Positions 25,928 to 34,805 are shown, counted from the first letter of the stretch. The stretch is DNA of 64,000 bases from Rhizobacter sp964253025 (GCF_964253025.1 NZ_CAXUQC020000001.1:4216001-4280000), one strand, 5' to 3'. The notes: generated from the letters alone by a model not told the origin. Made by a program: numbers and translations.

Positions 25928-27786
25928 ACGCCGAAGCCCTCACGCCGCCCTTGCGCATCGCCCTGGTCGGCAACCCGAACTGCGGCAAGACCGCCCTCTT
26001 CAACCTTCTCACCGGCGCACGCCAGAAGGTGGCCAACTACGCCGGGGTGACGGTCGAACGCAAGGTCGGGACCGCCCGGCTCGCCAACGGCCGCACGGTC
26101 TCGGTGATCGACCTGCCCGGCGCCTACAGCCTGACGCCCGCCACGCCCGATGAGCAGGTGACGCGCGACATGGTCATGGGCCAGCGTGCCGGCGAAGCCG
26201 CGCCCGATGCCATCGTGGCGGTGGTCGATGCCACCAACCTCGCGATGAACCTGCGCCTCGTGCTCGAGCTGCGCCGGCTGGGCCGCCCGATGATCGTCTC
26301 CATCAACATGATGGACGTGGCACGCAGCCGCGGCCTGACGATCGACGTGGCGCGCTTGTCCGCCGAACTGGGCGTCCCCGTGGTCGAGACCGTGGCCGTC
26401 AAGAGCCGGGGCCACGATGCGTTGCTGGCTCAACTCGAACGCCAGGCTGCCTGGCCGGTGCCGCCGGCGTCGACCGCCGAGGCCGCCACGCCGGCCGGAC
26501 TGCAGGCGGAAGTGCGGCGGCTGCTGGCGTTGGTGGCGCCGAACGCCCGCCAGTTCAAGCGCTTCAATCACCGCATCGACGCAGTCGTCATGCACCCGGT
26601 CTGGGGCATCCTGCTTCTGGCAGTGGTGTTGTTCCTGATGTTCCAGGCGGTGTTCAGCTGGGCCTCCGTGCCGATGGACGCCATCGAGGCCGCCATGGGC
26701 GGGCTCGGCGAATGGATCACCGCGCACATGGCCGAGGGCCCGCTGCGCAGCCTCCTGGTGGACGGCGTGGTGGCGGGCGCGGGCGGGGTGCTGGTCTTCC
26801 TGCCCCAGATCCTGATCCTCTTCTTCTTCATCCTGCTGCTCGAGGACTCCGGCTACCTGCCGCGCGCCGCCTTCCTCCTCGACACGCTGATGGGCAAGGT
26901 CGGGCTGTCGGGTCGGGCCTTCATCCCGCTGCTGTCGAGCTTCGCCTGCGCCATTCCGGGCATCATGGCGGCCCGCACGATTCCGAACTGGCGCGACCGC
27001 CTGGCCACCATCATGGTCGCGCCGCTCATGACCTGCTCGGCGCGCCTGCCGGTCTATGCACTGCTCATCTCCGCCTTCGTGCCGGCGCGCGACGTGGGCC
27101 TCTTCAACCTCCAGGGACTGACCCTGTTCGGGCTCTACGTGGCCGGGGTGGTGTCGGCCATGGCCGTCGCGTGGGTCTTCAAGCGCATCTGGCGCGCGTC
27201 CAACTACCAGCCGTTGATGCTCGAACTGCCGCCGTACCGCTGGCCGAACCTGCGCAACCTGGCGATCGGCCTGTGGGAGCGGGCGACCATCTTCCTGCGT
27301 CGGGTGGGCGGCATCATCTTCGCCCTGACCGTGCTGTTGTGGTTCCTGGCCAGCTATCCGCAGTCGCCCGGGGCCGACCCCGGCACGGCCATTCAGTCGA
27401 GCTACGCCGGGCAACTGGGCCGGGCGCTGCAGACTGTGTTCGAGCCGATCGGCTTCAACTGGCAGATCTCCATCGCCCTCGTGCCCGGCCTCGCGGCCCG
27501 GGAAGTGGCCGTCGGCGCGCTCGGCACGGTGTACGCCTTGTCGGGCAACGAGGACGAGGTGGCCCAGTCGCTGCAGCAGGTGGTGAGCCAGACCTGGTCG
27601 CTGGCCACCGCCTATGCCCTGATCGCCTGGTTCGTCTTCGCCCCGCAGTGCCTCGCCACGCTGGCCGTGGTCCGGCGGGAGACGAACTCGTGGCGCTACC
27701 CGGTGCTCATGGCCGCCTACCTGTTCGGGCTGGCCTATGCCGCCTCCTTCGTGACCTACCGCGTCACCGCCTGGCTCACCGGCTGA
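25924..27786 (+). CDS. feoB: FeoB, ferrous iron transporter
   Basis: 620 residues. The N-terminal G domain has G1 GNPNCGKT at 16-23, G3 DLPGAYSL and a G4-like NMMD; a helical GDI-like part follows, then the membrane domain with two Gate regions (SGRAFIPLLSSFACAIPGIMAARTI and LIAPLMTCSARLPVY-like motif with the conserved Cys). It is shorter than the 750-870 residue enterobacterial form and lacks the long C-terminal cytoplasmic part, as usual for betaproteobacterial FeoB. It imports Fe2+ across the inner membrane. A start at 25903 would overlap more of feoA and is less likely. Confidence 0.96.
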   Translation: MNAEALTPPLRIALVGNPNCGKTALFNLLTGARQKVANYAGVTVERKVGTARLANGRTVSVIDLPGAYSLTPATPDEQVTRDMVMGQRAGEAAPDAIVAVVDATNLAMNLRLVLELRRLGRPMIVSINMMDVARSRGLTIDVARLSAELGVPVVETVAVKSRGHDALLAQLERQAAWPVPPASTAEAATPAGLQAEVRRLLALVAPNARQFKRFNHRIDAVVMHPVWGILLLAVVLFLMFQAVFSWASVPMDAIEAAMGGLGEWITAHMAEGPLRSLLVDGVVAGAGGVLVFLPQILILFFFILLLEDSGYLPRAAFLLDTLMGKVGLSGRAFIPLLSSFACAIPGIMAARTIPNWRDRLATIMVAPLMTCSARLPVYALLISAFVPARDVGLFNLQGLTLFGLYVAGVVSAMAVAWVFKRIWRASNYQPLMLELPPYRWPNLRNLAIGLWERATIFLRRVGGIIFALTVLLWFLASYPQSPGADPGTAIQSSYAGQLGRALQTVFEPIGFNWQISIALVPGLAAREVAVGALGTVYALSGNEDEVAQSLQQVVSQTWSLATAYALIAWFVFAPQCLATLAVVRRETNSWRYPVLMAAYLFGLAYAASFVTYRVTAWLTG

Positions 27787-27811
27787 GCCGGCGCACGCTG
27801 AAAGGGACTCC

Positions 27812-28069
27812 ATGCAGGACTTCATCGTCGGACTCATCGTCGCGGGCTGCGCCTTCTACGCAGCCTGGGTACTGATGCCGGCCGCCTGGCGCCGCCGGCT
27901 GGCCGCACGCGCACTGCACCTGCCCTTGCCGGCGCCGTGGCATGCCCGCCTCGGCAAGCTGGCCCGCTCGGCGCCCGGTTGCGGTTGCGACGGCTGCGAC
28001 GCCGCCGCGCCCCCGGGCGCACGGCCCGACGGCAGCCGCCCCGTCCAGTTCGTCCGCAAGCCCCGCTGA
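27812..28069 (+). CDS. Small FeoB-associated Cys-rich membrane protein
   Basis: 85 residues: one transmembrane segment at about 4-25, a basic stretch (AAWRRRLAARAL), then a cluster of three Cys (PGCGCDGCDAAAP, near 52-64) and a charged tail. Proteins of this layout follow feoB in many Burkholderiales (I recall the label FeoB-associated Cys-rich membrane protein, or a DUF of similar size). The Cys cluster may bind iron or serve a redox role at the membrane. It starts 25 bp after feoB and is probably co-transcribed. Confidence 0.75.
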   Translation: MQDFIVGLIVAGCAFYAAWVLMPAAWRRRLAARALHLPLPAPWHARLGKLARSAPGCGCDGCDAAAPPGARPDGSRPVQFVRKPR

Positions 28070-28123
28070 TCCTGCGGTGACCCCGTAGCCGGACGCGGCC
28101 CGGCACGCCCTACCATCGCCGTC

Positions 28124-28540
28124 ATGAACCGCACCATGGGATGGATCCTCGCCGCGCTCGCCGTGGCCGCCGGCTGGCAGCTGTATGGCTGGCAGGGCAT
28201 CGTGATGGCTGCAAGCGTCGTGGTCTTCTGGCTGCTGCTGCAGTTCGGGCGCACCATGCGCGTGATGCAGAACGCCGGCCGCTCGCCGGTCGGCATGGTG
28301 CCCAGCGCCGTGATGCTCAACGCCCGGCTCAAGCCCGGCATGACCATGCTGGAGGTGCTGCAGCACAGCCGCAGCCTCGGCCGCCAGCTGGACGGCACCG
28401 ACACCTGGACCTGGACCGACGAGGGCGGCAGCACCGTGACCCTCGACATGCCCGCGGGCCGGCTCCAATCGTGGCGTCTGACGCGACCGGAGCCGGCGCC
28501 TTCCAGCGAAGAATTGGGCGCCGCCCCGCCAAGTCCGTAA
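28124..28540 (+). CDS. Hypothetical membrane protein
   Basis: 138 residues, two hydrophobic segments near the N-terminus (about 6-24 and 27-44), then a soluble part with SPVGMVPSAVMLNARLKPGMTMLEVLQHSRSLG and a WTWTDEGGSTVTLDMPAGRL strand pattern. I do not recognise a named family, although the sequence looks conserved rather than random. It lies 54 bp after the Feo group and 39 bp before ilvE, and its last codons contain a -10-like TAAAAT (28538-28543) that may serve ilvE. Confidence 0.72.
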   Translation: MNRTMGWILAALAVAAGWQLYGWQGIVMAASVVVFWLLLQFGRTMRVMQNAGRSPVGMVPSAVMLNARLKPGMTMLEVLQHSRSLGRQLDGTDTWTWTDEGGSTVTLDMPAGRLQSWRLTRPEPAPSSEELGAAPPSP

Positions 28541-28579
28541 AATCACGGGTTTTGCACCGAATCCCACAGGAGCCTTGCC

Positions 28580-29503
28580 ATGTCGATGGCCGATCGCGAC
28601 GGAAAAATCTGGATGGACGGGCAACTGGTCGACTGGCGTGACGCCAAGGTCCATGTGCTCACTCACACGCTGCACTATGGGTGCGGTGCGTTCGAGGGCG
28701 TGCGCGCCTACAACACGGTCAACGGCACGGCGATCTTCCGCCTGCGCGAGCACACCGAGCGGCTCTTCAACAGCGCCAAGATCCTGCGCATGAAGATCCC
28801 CTTCTCCTTCGAGGAGGTGATGCAGGCCCAGCTCGACGTGGTGCGCGAGAACAAGCTGGAGAGCTGCTACCTGCGGCCCCTCACCTGGATCGGCTCCGAA
28901 AAGCTCGGCGTCTCCCCCAAGGGCAACCAGATCCACCTCATGGTCGCGGCCTGGTCGTGGGGCGCGTACCTCGGTGAAGAAGGCCTCAAGCGGGGCATCC
29001 GCGTCAAGACCAGCAGCTACACCCGCCACCACGTCAACATCACGATGACGCAGGCCAAGGCGGTGAGCAACTACACCAACTCCATCCTGGCCAACATGGA
29101 AGCCACGGACGACGGCTACGACGAAGCCCTGCTGCTCGACGCCGCCGGCTTCGTGAGCGAAGGCGCGGGCGAGAACATCTTCATCATCAAGGGCGGTGTC
29201 GTGTACACGCCCGACCTGTCGGCCGGTGCGCTCAACGGCATCACGCGCAACACCATCCTCGCGATCTGCAACGACCTGGGCCTGAAGCTCGTGGAAAAGC
29301 GCATCACCCGCGACGAGGTCTACATCGCGGACGAGGCCTTCTTCACCGGCACGGCCGCCGAGGTCACGCCGATTCGTGAACTCGACCGGATCGAGATCGG
29401 CCAGGGCTCGCGTGGCCCGATCACCGAGAAGATCCAGTCGGCCTTCTTCGACATCGTGAACGGCCGCAACGCCAAGTACGCCGAGTGGCTGACCAAGGTC
29501 TGA
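28580..29503 (+). CDS. ilvE: Branched-chain amino acid aminotransferase
   Basis: 307 residues, class IV PLP aminotransferase. The PLP Lys is K160 in MTQAKAVSNYTNS; the family motif EGAGENIFIIKGGVVYTPDL and the GITRNTILAI region are present, and THTLHYGCGAFEGVRAY marks the N-terminal domain as IlvE. It interconverts Leu, Ile and Val with their 2-oxo acids. A good ribosome-binding site (CAGGAG) stands about 10 bases before the ATG. The zinc-finger gene follows 17 bp downstream. Confidence 0.96.
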   Translation: MSMADRDGKIWMDGQLVDWRDAKVHVLTHTLHYGCGAFEGVRAYNTVNGTAIFRLREHTERLFNSAKILRMKIPFSFEEVMQAQLDVVRENKLESCYLRPLTWIGSEKLGVSPKGNQIHLMVAAWSWGAYLGEEGLKRGIRVKTSSYTRHHVNITMTQAKAVSNYTNSILANMEATDDGYDEALLLDAAGFVSEGAGENIFIIKGGVVYTPDLSAGALNGITRNTILAICNDLGLKLVEKRITRDEVYIADEAFFTGTAAEVTPIRELDRIEIGQGSRGPITEKIQSAFFDIVNGRNAKYAEWLTKV

Positions 29504-29520
29504 CAAGGAACGCCCACGTC

Positions 29521-29736
29521 ATGAGCAGCAATCCCAAAACAACCCAGGCGGTCGAACTGCTGGCGTCCGACCTGCACGGTCCCGGCGTCGTCGCCTGCCC
29601 GAACCCCAAGATGCCGCTGTGGAGCCACCATCCCAAGGTGTACCTCGACGTGGCCATCTCGGCCGGCGTGAAGTGCCCCTATTGCGGCACGCTGTACCGC
29701 CTGAAGGCGGGCGAGGTCGTCCACGGCCACCACTGA
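29521..29736 (+). CDS. Zinc-finger (zf-CHCC-like) protein
   Basis: 71 residues. It shows the CHCC pattern: ACPNPKMPLWSHHPKVYLD with Cys and His, then VKCPYCGTLYRL with two Cys. This resembles the zinc-binding domain of the mitochondrial complex I subunit NDUFS6 and its bacterial relatives. Function in bacteria is not established. The gene sits between ilvE and waaF, 17 bp and 7 bp away, the usual place in Burkholderiales. The start at 29521 removes 12 residues that overlap ilvE. Confidence 0.88.
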   Translation: MSSNPKTTQAVELLASDLHGPGVVACPNPKMPLWSHHPKVYLDVAISAGVKCPYCGTLYRLKAGEVVHGHH

Positions 29737-29743
29737 GCGCCGG

Positions 29744-30757
29744 ATGGCTCGCACGCTGATCATCGCGCCGCAGTGGATCGGCGACGCGGTGATGTCCGAG
29801 CCGCTGTGCGCCCGCCTCGCAGCCCGCGGCGATCGCATCGCCGTGGCGGCGCTGCCGTGGGTGGCGCCGGTCTACCACGCGATGCCACAGGTGCAGGAGG
29901 TGATCGACCTGCCGTTCGCACACGGCCGGCTCGACTGGTCGGCACGGCGACGGGTGGCCGCCACCTTGCGCGGCCGCTTCGACGTGGCCTACGTGCTGCC
30001 GAACTCGATCAAGGCCGCCCTCACCCCCTTCTTCGCCCGCATTCCGCAGCGCATCGGCTACCAGGGCGAGGGCCGTCCCTGGCTGCTGAACCGCCGCCTC
30101 CCCAACCCGGGCGGCCGCCCGCCCATGGTGGCGTTCTACAGTGCCCTCGCGGGTGGAACGGGAGCTGCGAGCGAACGCCCGAAGCTCCACTTCGAGCCAT
30201 CCCGCATCGCAGAGGCCGCGGCCGGCGCGGGGCTCGCTCCGGGCCAGTACTTCGCTTTCGCACCCGGTGCCGAGTACGGGCCGGCCAAATGCTGGCCGGC
30301 ATCGCACTACGCGACGCTCGCCCGTTCGCTGCACGAGCGCTTCGGGCTTGCCGTGGCGCTGCTGGGTTCCGGCAAGGAGGCCAGCCTGTGCGAGGAGATC
30401 GCGCTCGCCGCTCCGGGCGCCTGCCTGCCGCTGGCCGGCAAGACCCGATTGATCGACGCCATGGCCATCATCGCCGGGGCCCGGGGCGTGGTCAGCAACG
30501 ATTCGGGTTTGATGCACGTCGCCGCGGCCTTCGGCATCCCGCAGGTCGCTGCCTTCGGCAGCACGAGCCCCGAGCACACGCCACCGCTCAACCCCCGTGC
30601 GCGCGTGCTGTGGCTGAAGGAAGAACTGCAACTCGATTGCGCCCCGTGCTTCGAGCGCACCTGCCGCTATGGCCACACCCGTTGCCTGGTGGACATGAGC
30701 CCGCAACGGGTGGGTGCCGCTCTGGACGACGCGCTGCAAGACGGCGCAGCGGCCTGA
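29744..30757 (+). CDS. waaF: Lipopolysaccharide heptosyltransferase II
   Basis: 337 residues, glycosyltransferase family 9. The N-terminal motif PQWIGDAVMSEPLCARL matches the PSWVGD(M/A)VM pattern of WaaF; the nucleotide-sugar region VVSNDSGLMHVAAAFGIPQVAAFGSTSPEHTPPL is typical. It adds the second L-glycero-D-manno-heptose to the inner core of LPS at the cytoplasmic face of the inner membrane. It starts 7 bp after the zinc-finger gene and probably shares the ilvE transcript. Confidence 0.94.
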   Translation: MARTLIIAPQWIGDAVMSEPLCARLAARGDRIAVAALPWVAPVYHAMPQVQEVIDLPFAHGRLDWSARRRVAATLRGRFDVAYVLPNSIKAALTPFFARIPQRIGYQGEGRPWLLNRRLPNPGGRPPMVAFYSALAGGTGAASERPKLHFEPSRIAEAAAGAGLAPGQYFAFAPGAEYGPAKCWPASHYATLARSLHERFGLAVALLGSGKEASLCEEIALAAPGACLPLAGKTRLIDAMAIIAGARGVVSNDSGLMHVAAAFGIPQVAAFGSTSPEHTPPLNPRARVLWLKEELQLDCAPCFERTCRYGHTRCLVDMSPQRVGAALDDALQDGAAA

Positions 30758-30845
30758 ATCCGCGCGCGACGCGGGGCCCCGCCGTTGCGGGGGGCGCGCC
30801 GCCGCCACCCCCTCCGTACAATCGGGCCTCTCCTTGAAAGCCACC

Positions 30846-31739
30846 ATGTCCCGCGCGCAAGAATTCATCCTTACCCTGTCGTGCCGCGATGCCAAGGGCA
30901 TCGTCTATGCGGTGTCCGGCCTGCTGTACCAGGCCGGCTGCAACATCCTGGACTCACAGCAGTTCGGCGACCTTCCGACCGACGGTGACGGCAACGCGAC
31001 GGGCCTGTTCTTCATGCGCGTGCACTTCGAGGCGCCGCCTCATCTGGCCGACGTCGGCACCCTCGACAAGCTCTTCACCAGCGTGCGCGAGCAGTTCGGC
31101 CTGATGGCGCAGTTCCACGCGGCCTCCCGCCGGCCGCGCCTGCTGCTGATGGTGAGCCAGCACGGGCACTGCCTGAACGACCTGCTGTACCGCTGGCACT
31201 CCGGGCAGCTCGAGGTGGACATCCCCGCCATCGTGTCGAACCATCCGACCTTCGAAGACCTGGCCCAGCGCTACGACATCCCGTTCCACCACCTGCCCCT
31301 GGCCGCCGGGGCGAGCGCCGAGGCCAAGCGCGCCCAGGAGCTGCAGGTGGAGGCCCTGGTGAACGAGCACGAGATCGACCTGGTGGTGCTTGCCCGGTAC
31401 ATGCAAATCCTGAGCCCCGCCTTCTGTGCCTTCCTGCGCGGGCGGGCCATCAACATCCACCACAGCTTCCTGCCCAGCTTCAAGGGCGCCAAGCCCTACT
31501 TCCAGGCCCACGATCGCGGCGTCAAGCTGATCGGGGCCACGGCCCACTACGTCACGGCTGACCTCGACGAAGGGCCGATCATCGAGCAGGACGTGGCACG
31601 CGTGGATCACTCGCTCAGCGCGCAAGACATCACGGCCGTGGGCCGCGATGTCGAGTGCATGGTCCTGGCACGCGCGGTGCGCTGGCACGTCGAGCACCGC
31701 GTGCTGCTCAACGGCCAGAAGACCGTCGTCTTCCACTGA
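30846..31739 (+). CDS. purU: Formyltetrahydrofolate deformylase
   Basis: 297 residues. An N-terminal ACT domain (about 6-90) is followed by the formyltransferase-fold catalytic domain with INIHHSFLPSFKGAKPY and TAHYVTADLDEGPIIEQD, which carry the conserved His and Asp. It hydrolyses 10-formyl-THF to formate and THF, balancing one-carbon units. A -10-like TACAAT is at 30817-30822. The long open frame before 30846 is discarded because the ACT domain begins exactly at the ATG. Confidence 0.96.
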   Translation: MSRAQEFILTLSCRDAKGIVYAVSGLLYQAGCNILDSQQFGDLPTDGDGNATGLFFMRVHFEAPPHLADVGTLDKLFTSVREQFGLMAQFHAASRRPRLLLMVSQHGHCLNDLLYRWHSGQLEVDIPAIVSNHPTFEDLAQRYDIPFHHLPLAAGASAEAKRAQELQVEALVNEHEIDLVVLARYMQILSPAFCAFLRGRAINIHHSFLPSFKGAKPYFQAHDRGVKLIGATAHYVTADLDEGPIIEQDVARVDHSLSAQDITAVGRDVECMVLARAVRWHVEHRVLLNGQKTVVFH

Positions 31740-31761
31740 AGACAAACCAAGGCAGACCCCC

Positions 31762-32211
31762 ATGGCCCGACCCAAGCCGCCCGACGCCGCCCTGATGGCC
31801 TCGCCCGACGACATCGAGCACCAGTTCTACGAGGCCCTGCAGCGCGGGGACATCGACCGCCTGATGGCCGTCTGGTCCGACGACGACGACATCGCCTGCG
31901 TGCACCCCGGCGGCCCGCGGGTCATCGGCCCCGGCGCCATCCGCGCGGCCTTCGAGGCCTTGTTCAGCAACGGCTCGGTGAACGTCACGCCAGAGAAGGT
32001 TCGCCGCCTGGAAACGGCGTCGAGCGCGGTGCACAGCGTGGTCGAGCGCATCCAGGCGCTGACCGAGAACGGGCCCCAGGTGGCCTGGGTCATCGCCACC
32101 AACGTCTACGTGAAGACCGCCCAGGGCTGGCGCCTGGTCATGCACCACGCCAGTCCCGGCACCGCCGAGGAACTGCCCGAGATCGGCGACACGCCCTCGG
32201 TGCTGCACTGA
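31762..32211 (+). CDS. NTF2-like (SnoaL/DUF4440-type) protein
   Basis: 149 residues with the NTF2-like cone fold: EHQFYEALQRGDIDRLMAVWSDDDDIACVHPGGPRVIG at 19-56 is the classic helix plus first strand, and AWVIATNVYVKTAQGWRLVMHHAS the end. Such domains bind small ligands or act as simple isomerases or scaffolds; no catalytic residue set lets me choose. The gene starts 22 bp after purU and shares one base with the next gene (TGATG). Confidence 0.85.
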   Translation: MARPKPPDAALMASPDDIEHQFYEALQRGDIDRLMAVWSDDDDIACVHPGGPRVIGPGAIRAAFEALFSNGSVNVTPEKVRRLETASSAVHSVVERIQALTENGPQVAWVIATNVYVKTAQGWRLVMHHASPGTAEELPEIGDTPSVLH

Positions 32212-33266
32212 TGGAGAGCTACCGGTCACCGGGCTGGCTGGCCGGTGAGGGCCCGCTCGGCGGTCACCTGCAGACCATCTGGCCCGCGCTCTTTTCGGCC
32301 CGCTACCAGGGCCCGGCGCCGCACTACCGCCGCGAGCGCTGGACCACGCCCGACCAGGACTTCATCGACGTCGACTGGCAGGAGGCCGAAGCCGCCTCGC
32401 CAGGCGGACTGCCGCAGCAGCGACCGCTGCTGGTGATGTTCCATGGGCTCGAGGGGTCCTCGCGCAGCCACTATGCACAGGCCTTTGCCAACTGGGCGCG
32501 CGAGAACGGCTGGCACTACGCCGTGCCGCACTTCCGCGGGTGCTCGGGCGAAATGAACCTCGCGCCACGTGCCTACCATTCGGGCGACCATGAAGAGGTG
32601 GGTTGGATCCTGCAACGCATGCGCGCCCGGCACGACGGGCCTCTGCTTGCGGTGGGCGTGTCGCTGGGCGGCAATGCGCTGCTGCGCTGGGCCGAGGAAG
32701 CGGGGGGCACCGCCAGCGCCTGCGTTCGGGCCGTGGCCGCCGTCTCGGCGCCGCTGGACCTCGCGGCCGGCGGCGAGGCCATCGGGCGCGGCGTCAACCG
32801 GCAGATCTACACCCGCATGTTCCTGAAGTCGATGCTGCCGAAGGCGCTGAACAAGGCCGCCCAGTTCCCGGGGCTGCTGGACGCCACGGCATTGCGCCGC
32901 GTGCGTGACCTGTACCAGTTCGACAACGCCTTCACCGCACCCTTGCACGGTTTTCGCAGCACCGAAGACTACTGGGCCCGCGGTTCGTCCAAGCCGCACC
33001 TGCATTGCATCCGCGTGCCGGCCCTGGTCGTGAACGCCCGCAACGACCCCTTCGTCCCGGGCCATTCGCTGCCGAAGCCGGATGAGGTCGGCTCGTTCGT
33101 GACCTTGTGGCAGCCGCCGCACGGCGGCCACGTCGGCTTTCCCCGTGGGCGTTGGCCGGGCCATGTGCTCACGCTGCCCGAGCAGGTCATGGGCTGGATG
33201 ACCGGACATGCCCGGATGGCTATTGCCGCGGGCCAGAATGGGGACCCCAGGACCGGAGGCTCGTGA
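32211..33266 (+). CDS. YheT-family alpha/beta hydrolase
   Basis: 351 residues. The alpha/beta hydrolase fold is clear: oxyanion segment LVMFHGLEGSSRSHYAQ, nucleophile elbow GVSLGGNALLRW (Ser), and late His in PPHGGHVGFPRG; the acid is probably Asp in VVNARNDPFVPGH. The N-terminal GGHLQTIWPALFSARYQG is the signature of the YheT/AB-hydrolase-4 family, thought to be esterases. It overlaps the genes on both sides by one base. Confidence 0.93.
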   Translation: MESYRSPGWLAGEGPLGGHLQTIWPALFSARYQGPAPHYRRERWTTPDQDFIDVDWQEAEAASPGGLPQQRPLLVMFHGLEGSSRSHYAQAFANWARENGWHYAVPHFRGCSGEMNLAPRAYHSGDHEEVGWILQRMRARHDGPLLAVGVSLGGNALLRWAEEAGGTASACVRAVAAVSAPLDLAAGGEAIGRGVNRQIYTRMFLKSMLPKALNKAAQFPGLLDATALRRVRDLYQFDNAFTAPLHGFRSTEDYWARGSSKPHLHCIRVPALVVNARNDPFVPGHSLPKPDEVGSFVTLWQPPHGGHVGFPRGRWPGHVLTLPEQVMGWMTGHARMAIAAGQNGDPRTGGS

Positions 33267-33814
33267 TGGACGACATCGTCAAGGCGGCGTTGAAGAAGTG
33301 GCCCAACGTGCCGGACTGCTACGGCTGGCTTGCGCTCGATGCGCGCGGCGACTGGTACATGCGTGATGACCGCATCCAGGCCGCCGGGCCGTTCCCGCGC
33401 GTGAAGGGCAGTCGCATCGAGCACGACAAACTGCGCGAGTTCATCGAGCGCAACTATGAGCGCGACGAGGCGGGCTGCTGGTTCTTCCAGAACGGACCCC
33501 AGCGGGTCTACGTCGAACTCGAAGCAGCGCCATTGGTGTGGCGCCTGCAGGTCGGCCAGGCCGGTGCCGCGCCCACGCTGCACAGCCACACCGGCCGGGA
33601 GGCACGCTTCGAGTCGGCCTGGCTCGACGAGCACGACCGGCTCTTCATCGCCACCGACCTGGGCCTCGGCATCGTGCACACGCTGGACATGGAGGCTGCG
33701 GCCGACGCCGTCGAACACGGCGACTGGGCGCCCGAGCACAGCACCGTCGATGCCCTGGCCGAGCGATTCAGCCACGTGCTCAGCCCGCAGGCCGCCCGGG
33801 CTACTGCGGCATGA
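33266..33814 (+). CDS. Conserved uncharacterised protein
   Basis: 182 residues, soluble. The N-terminal half (MDDIVKAALKKWPNVPDCYGWLALDARGDWYMRDD; WFFQNGPQRVYVELEAAPLVWRLQ) looks like a family I remember from many Burkholderiales genomes, carrying a DUF number I cannot give with certainty. A HSHTGREARFESAWLDEHDRLFI part follows. No catalytic motif is visible. The ATG shares a base with the YheT stop. A strong hairpin terminator lies 49 bp after the stop and ends the purU-NTF2-YheT run. Confidence 0.82.
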   Translation: MDDIVKAALKKWPNVPDCYGWLALDARGDWYMRDDRIQAAGPFPRVKGSRIEHDKLREFIERNYERDEAGCWFFQNGPQRVYVELEAAPLVWRLQVGQAGAAPTLHSHTGREARFESAWLDEHDRLFIATDLGLGIVHTLDMEAAADAVEHGDWAPEHSTVDALAERFSHVLSPQAARATAA

Positions 33815-33862
33815 ACCATCGCTGACCGCCCGCGGCCGGTCCGCCACCGGCAAGCGCCCATG

Positions 33863-33892
33863 AAAAAGCCGACCGCGAACGGTCGGCTTTTT
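33863..33892. terminator. Bidirectional rho-independent terminator
   Basis: A perfect stem with arms AAAAAGCCGACCG (33863-33875) and CGGTCGGCTTTTT (33880-33892) closes on the 4-base loop CGAA, with an A-run on the left and a T-run on the right. It can end transcripts from both sides: the rightward purU-to-33814 run and the leftward cytochrome c gene. Confidence 0.92.
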
Positions 33893-33974
33893 TCATGCGC
33901 TCAGCGTCCGGCGGGGCGGCGCTCGACGCGCCAGGCCGCTGAACCCCGCGGCCGGCCGCCAAGGCGGCCCGGCC

Positions 33975-34520
33975 TCACTGGGCGGCCGACGCGGCGGCCG
34001 CAGGGGCCTTGGGTTCTTCGAACTTGGCACCACCCTGGTTGGCCAGGTGCACCACGGCGCGGGCGATCTCGAAATCGCTGAAGTCACCGCCGCCCTGGGG
34101 CGACATGGCGCCCTTGCCCTTGAGGGCGCTGGTCAGCAGAACGTCGAAACCCTGCGCCACGCGCGGACCCCAGGCCGCGGCGTCACCGATCTTCGGTGCG
34201 CCGGCAGCGCCGGTGGCATGGCAGGCTGCGCACTGGGCGGTATAGACCTGTTCACCGCTCTTCAGCGTGGTGAGGTCGGAGGCGTCCTTGACTTCCGGTG
34301 CGCCGGCAACCGGCGCAATGCGCTTGGCCACGGCCTCGGGGCTCATGCCGTCGCTGCCGGCCGCCGGCTTGTCGCCGGCCGCCACGAAGTTGGCCAACAG
34401 GATGATGCCGATGATGGGCACCAGGAAGGCGAATACGACGGCCCAGACGAGTTGCTTGGGTGTCTTGATGGGCCCTTCGTGCGGGCTGTCGTGATCGGGT
34501 GTCTGGTGGGCGTCGGCCAT
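33975..34520 (-). CDS. Membrane-anchored class I cytochrome c (c5 family)
   Basis: 181 residues. A single transmembrane anchor at about 25-47 leaves a periplasmic heme domain with the CxxCH motif CAACH at 97-101 and a likely distal Met in KGAMSPQGG. The layout (N-terminal anchor, short c5-like heme domain, Ala/Pro tail) matches soluble-electron-carrier-like cytochromes that feed terminal oxidases. A perfect TATAAT (minus strand, 34576-34571) lies 50 bp upstream of the ATG. The bidirectional terminator follows about 80 bp downstream. Confidence 0.92.
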   Translation of the reverse strand: MADAHQTPDHDSPHEGPIKTPKQLVWAVVFAFLVPIIGIILLANFVAAGDKPAAGSDGMSPEAVAKRIAPVAGAPEVKDASDLTTLKSGEQVYTAQCAACHATGAAGAPKIGDAAAWGPRVAQGFDVLLTSALKGKGAMSPQGGGDFSDFEIARAVVHLANQGGAKFEEPKAPAAAASAAQ

Positions 34521-34570
34521 GAATTCCTCGACATCAGGGGAACGTGCGCAAGGAAGCGCACAACCGCGGG

Positions 34571-34599
34571 ATTATAGAGTGCTCGAAGCAGCTTCTTCA
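34571..34599 (-). promoter_or_regulatory. Candidate promoter of the cytochrome c gene
   Basis: On the minus strand the -10 is a perfect TATAAT (34576-34571). The -35, 17 bases upstream, is TGAAGA (34599-34594), three of six matches to TTGACA. The start codon of the cytochrome gene is 50 bp downstream. Confidence 0.5.
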
Positions 34600-34625
34600 G
34601 AACCTCGCCCGCAGGCTGATAGAAT
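34596..34625 (+). promoter_or_regulatory. Candidate promoter of tRNA-Arg
   Basis: TTCAGA (34596-34601) as -35 and TAGAAT (34620-34625) as -10 are 18 bases apart, and the mature tRNA begins 11 bases after the -10, consistent with a very short 5' leader. Confidence 0.5.
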
Positions 34626-34635
34626 CCGGGTCTTC

Positions 34636-34711
34636 GCGTCCGTAGCTCAATGGATAGAGTACTGCCCTCCGAAGGCAGGGGTTGCTGGTTCGATCCCAGC
34701 CGGACGCGCCA
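34636..34711 (+). tRNA. tRNA-Arg (anticodon CCG)
   Basis: 76 bases fold as a full cloverleaf: acceptor arms GCGTCCG (34636-34642) and CGGACGC (34701-34707), anticodon stem CTGCC/GGCAG around loop CTCCGAA with anticodon CCG, T-arm loop TTCGATC, discriminator G and an encoded CCA at 34709-34711. It reads the Arg codon CGG, frequent in this GC-rich genome. A hairpin terminator follows. Confidence 0.97.
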
Positions 34712-34726
34712 ACCGCATCATCGACT

Positions 34727-34753
34727 GAAGCCACCTTCGAGGTGGCTTCTTCG
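34727..34753 (+). terminator. Rho-independent terminator of tRNA-Arg
   Basis: Nine-base arms GAAGCCACC (34727-34735) and GGTGGCTTC (34741-34749) close on TTCGA and are followed by TTCGTTT. Because the stem is symmetrical, it may also serve the convergent metallo-hydrolase gene that ends at 34806. Confidence 0.8.
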
Positions 34754-34805
34754 TTTCCGGCACGCCGCCGCGAGTTGGCCGAGCGGTGCTCCTCCAGCGC
34801 CTCGA

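Noticed and set aside
34636..34753. tRNA gene as an island attachment site
   Set aside because: No integrase, no direct repeat of the tRNA end within the window, and ordinary genes on both sides.
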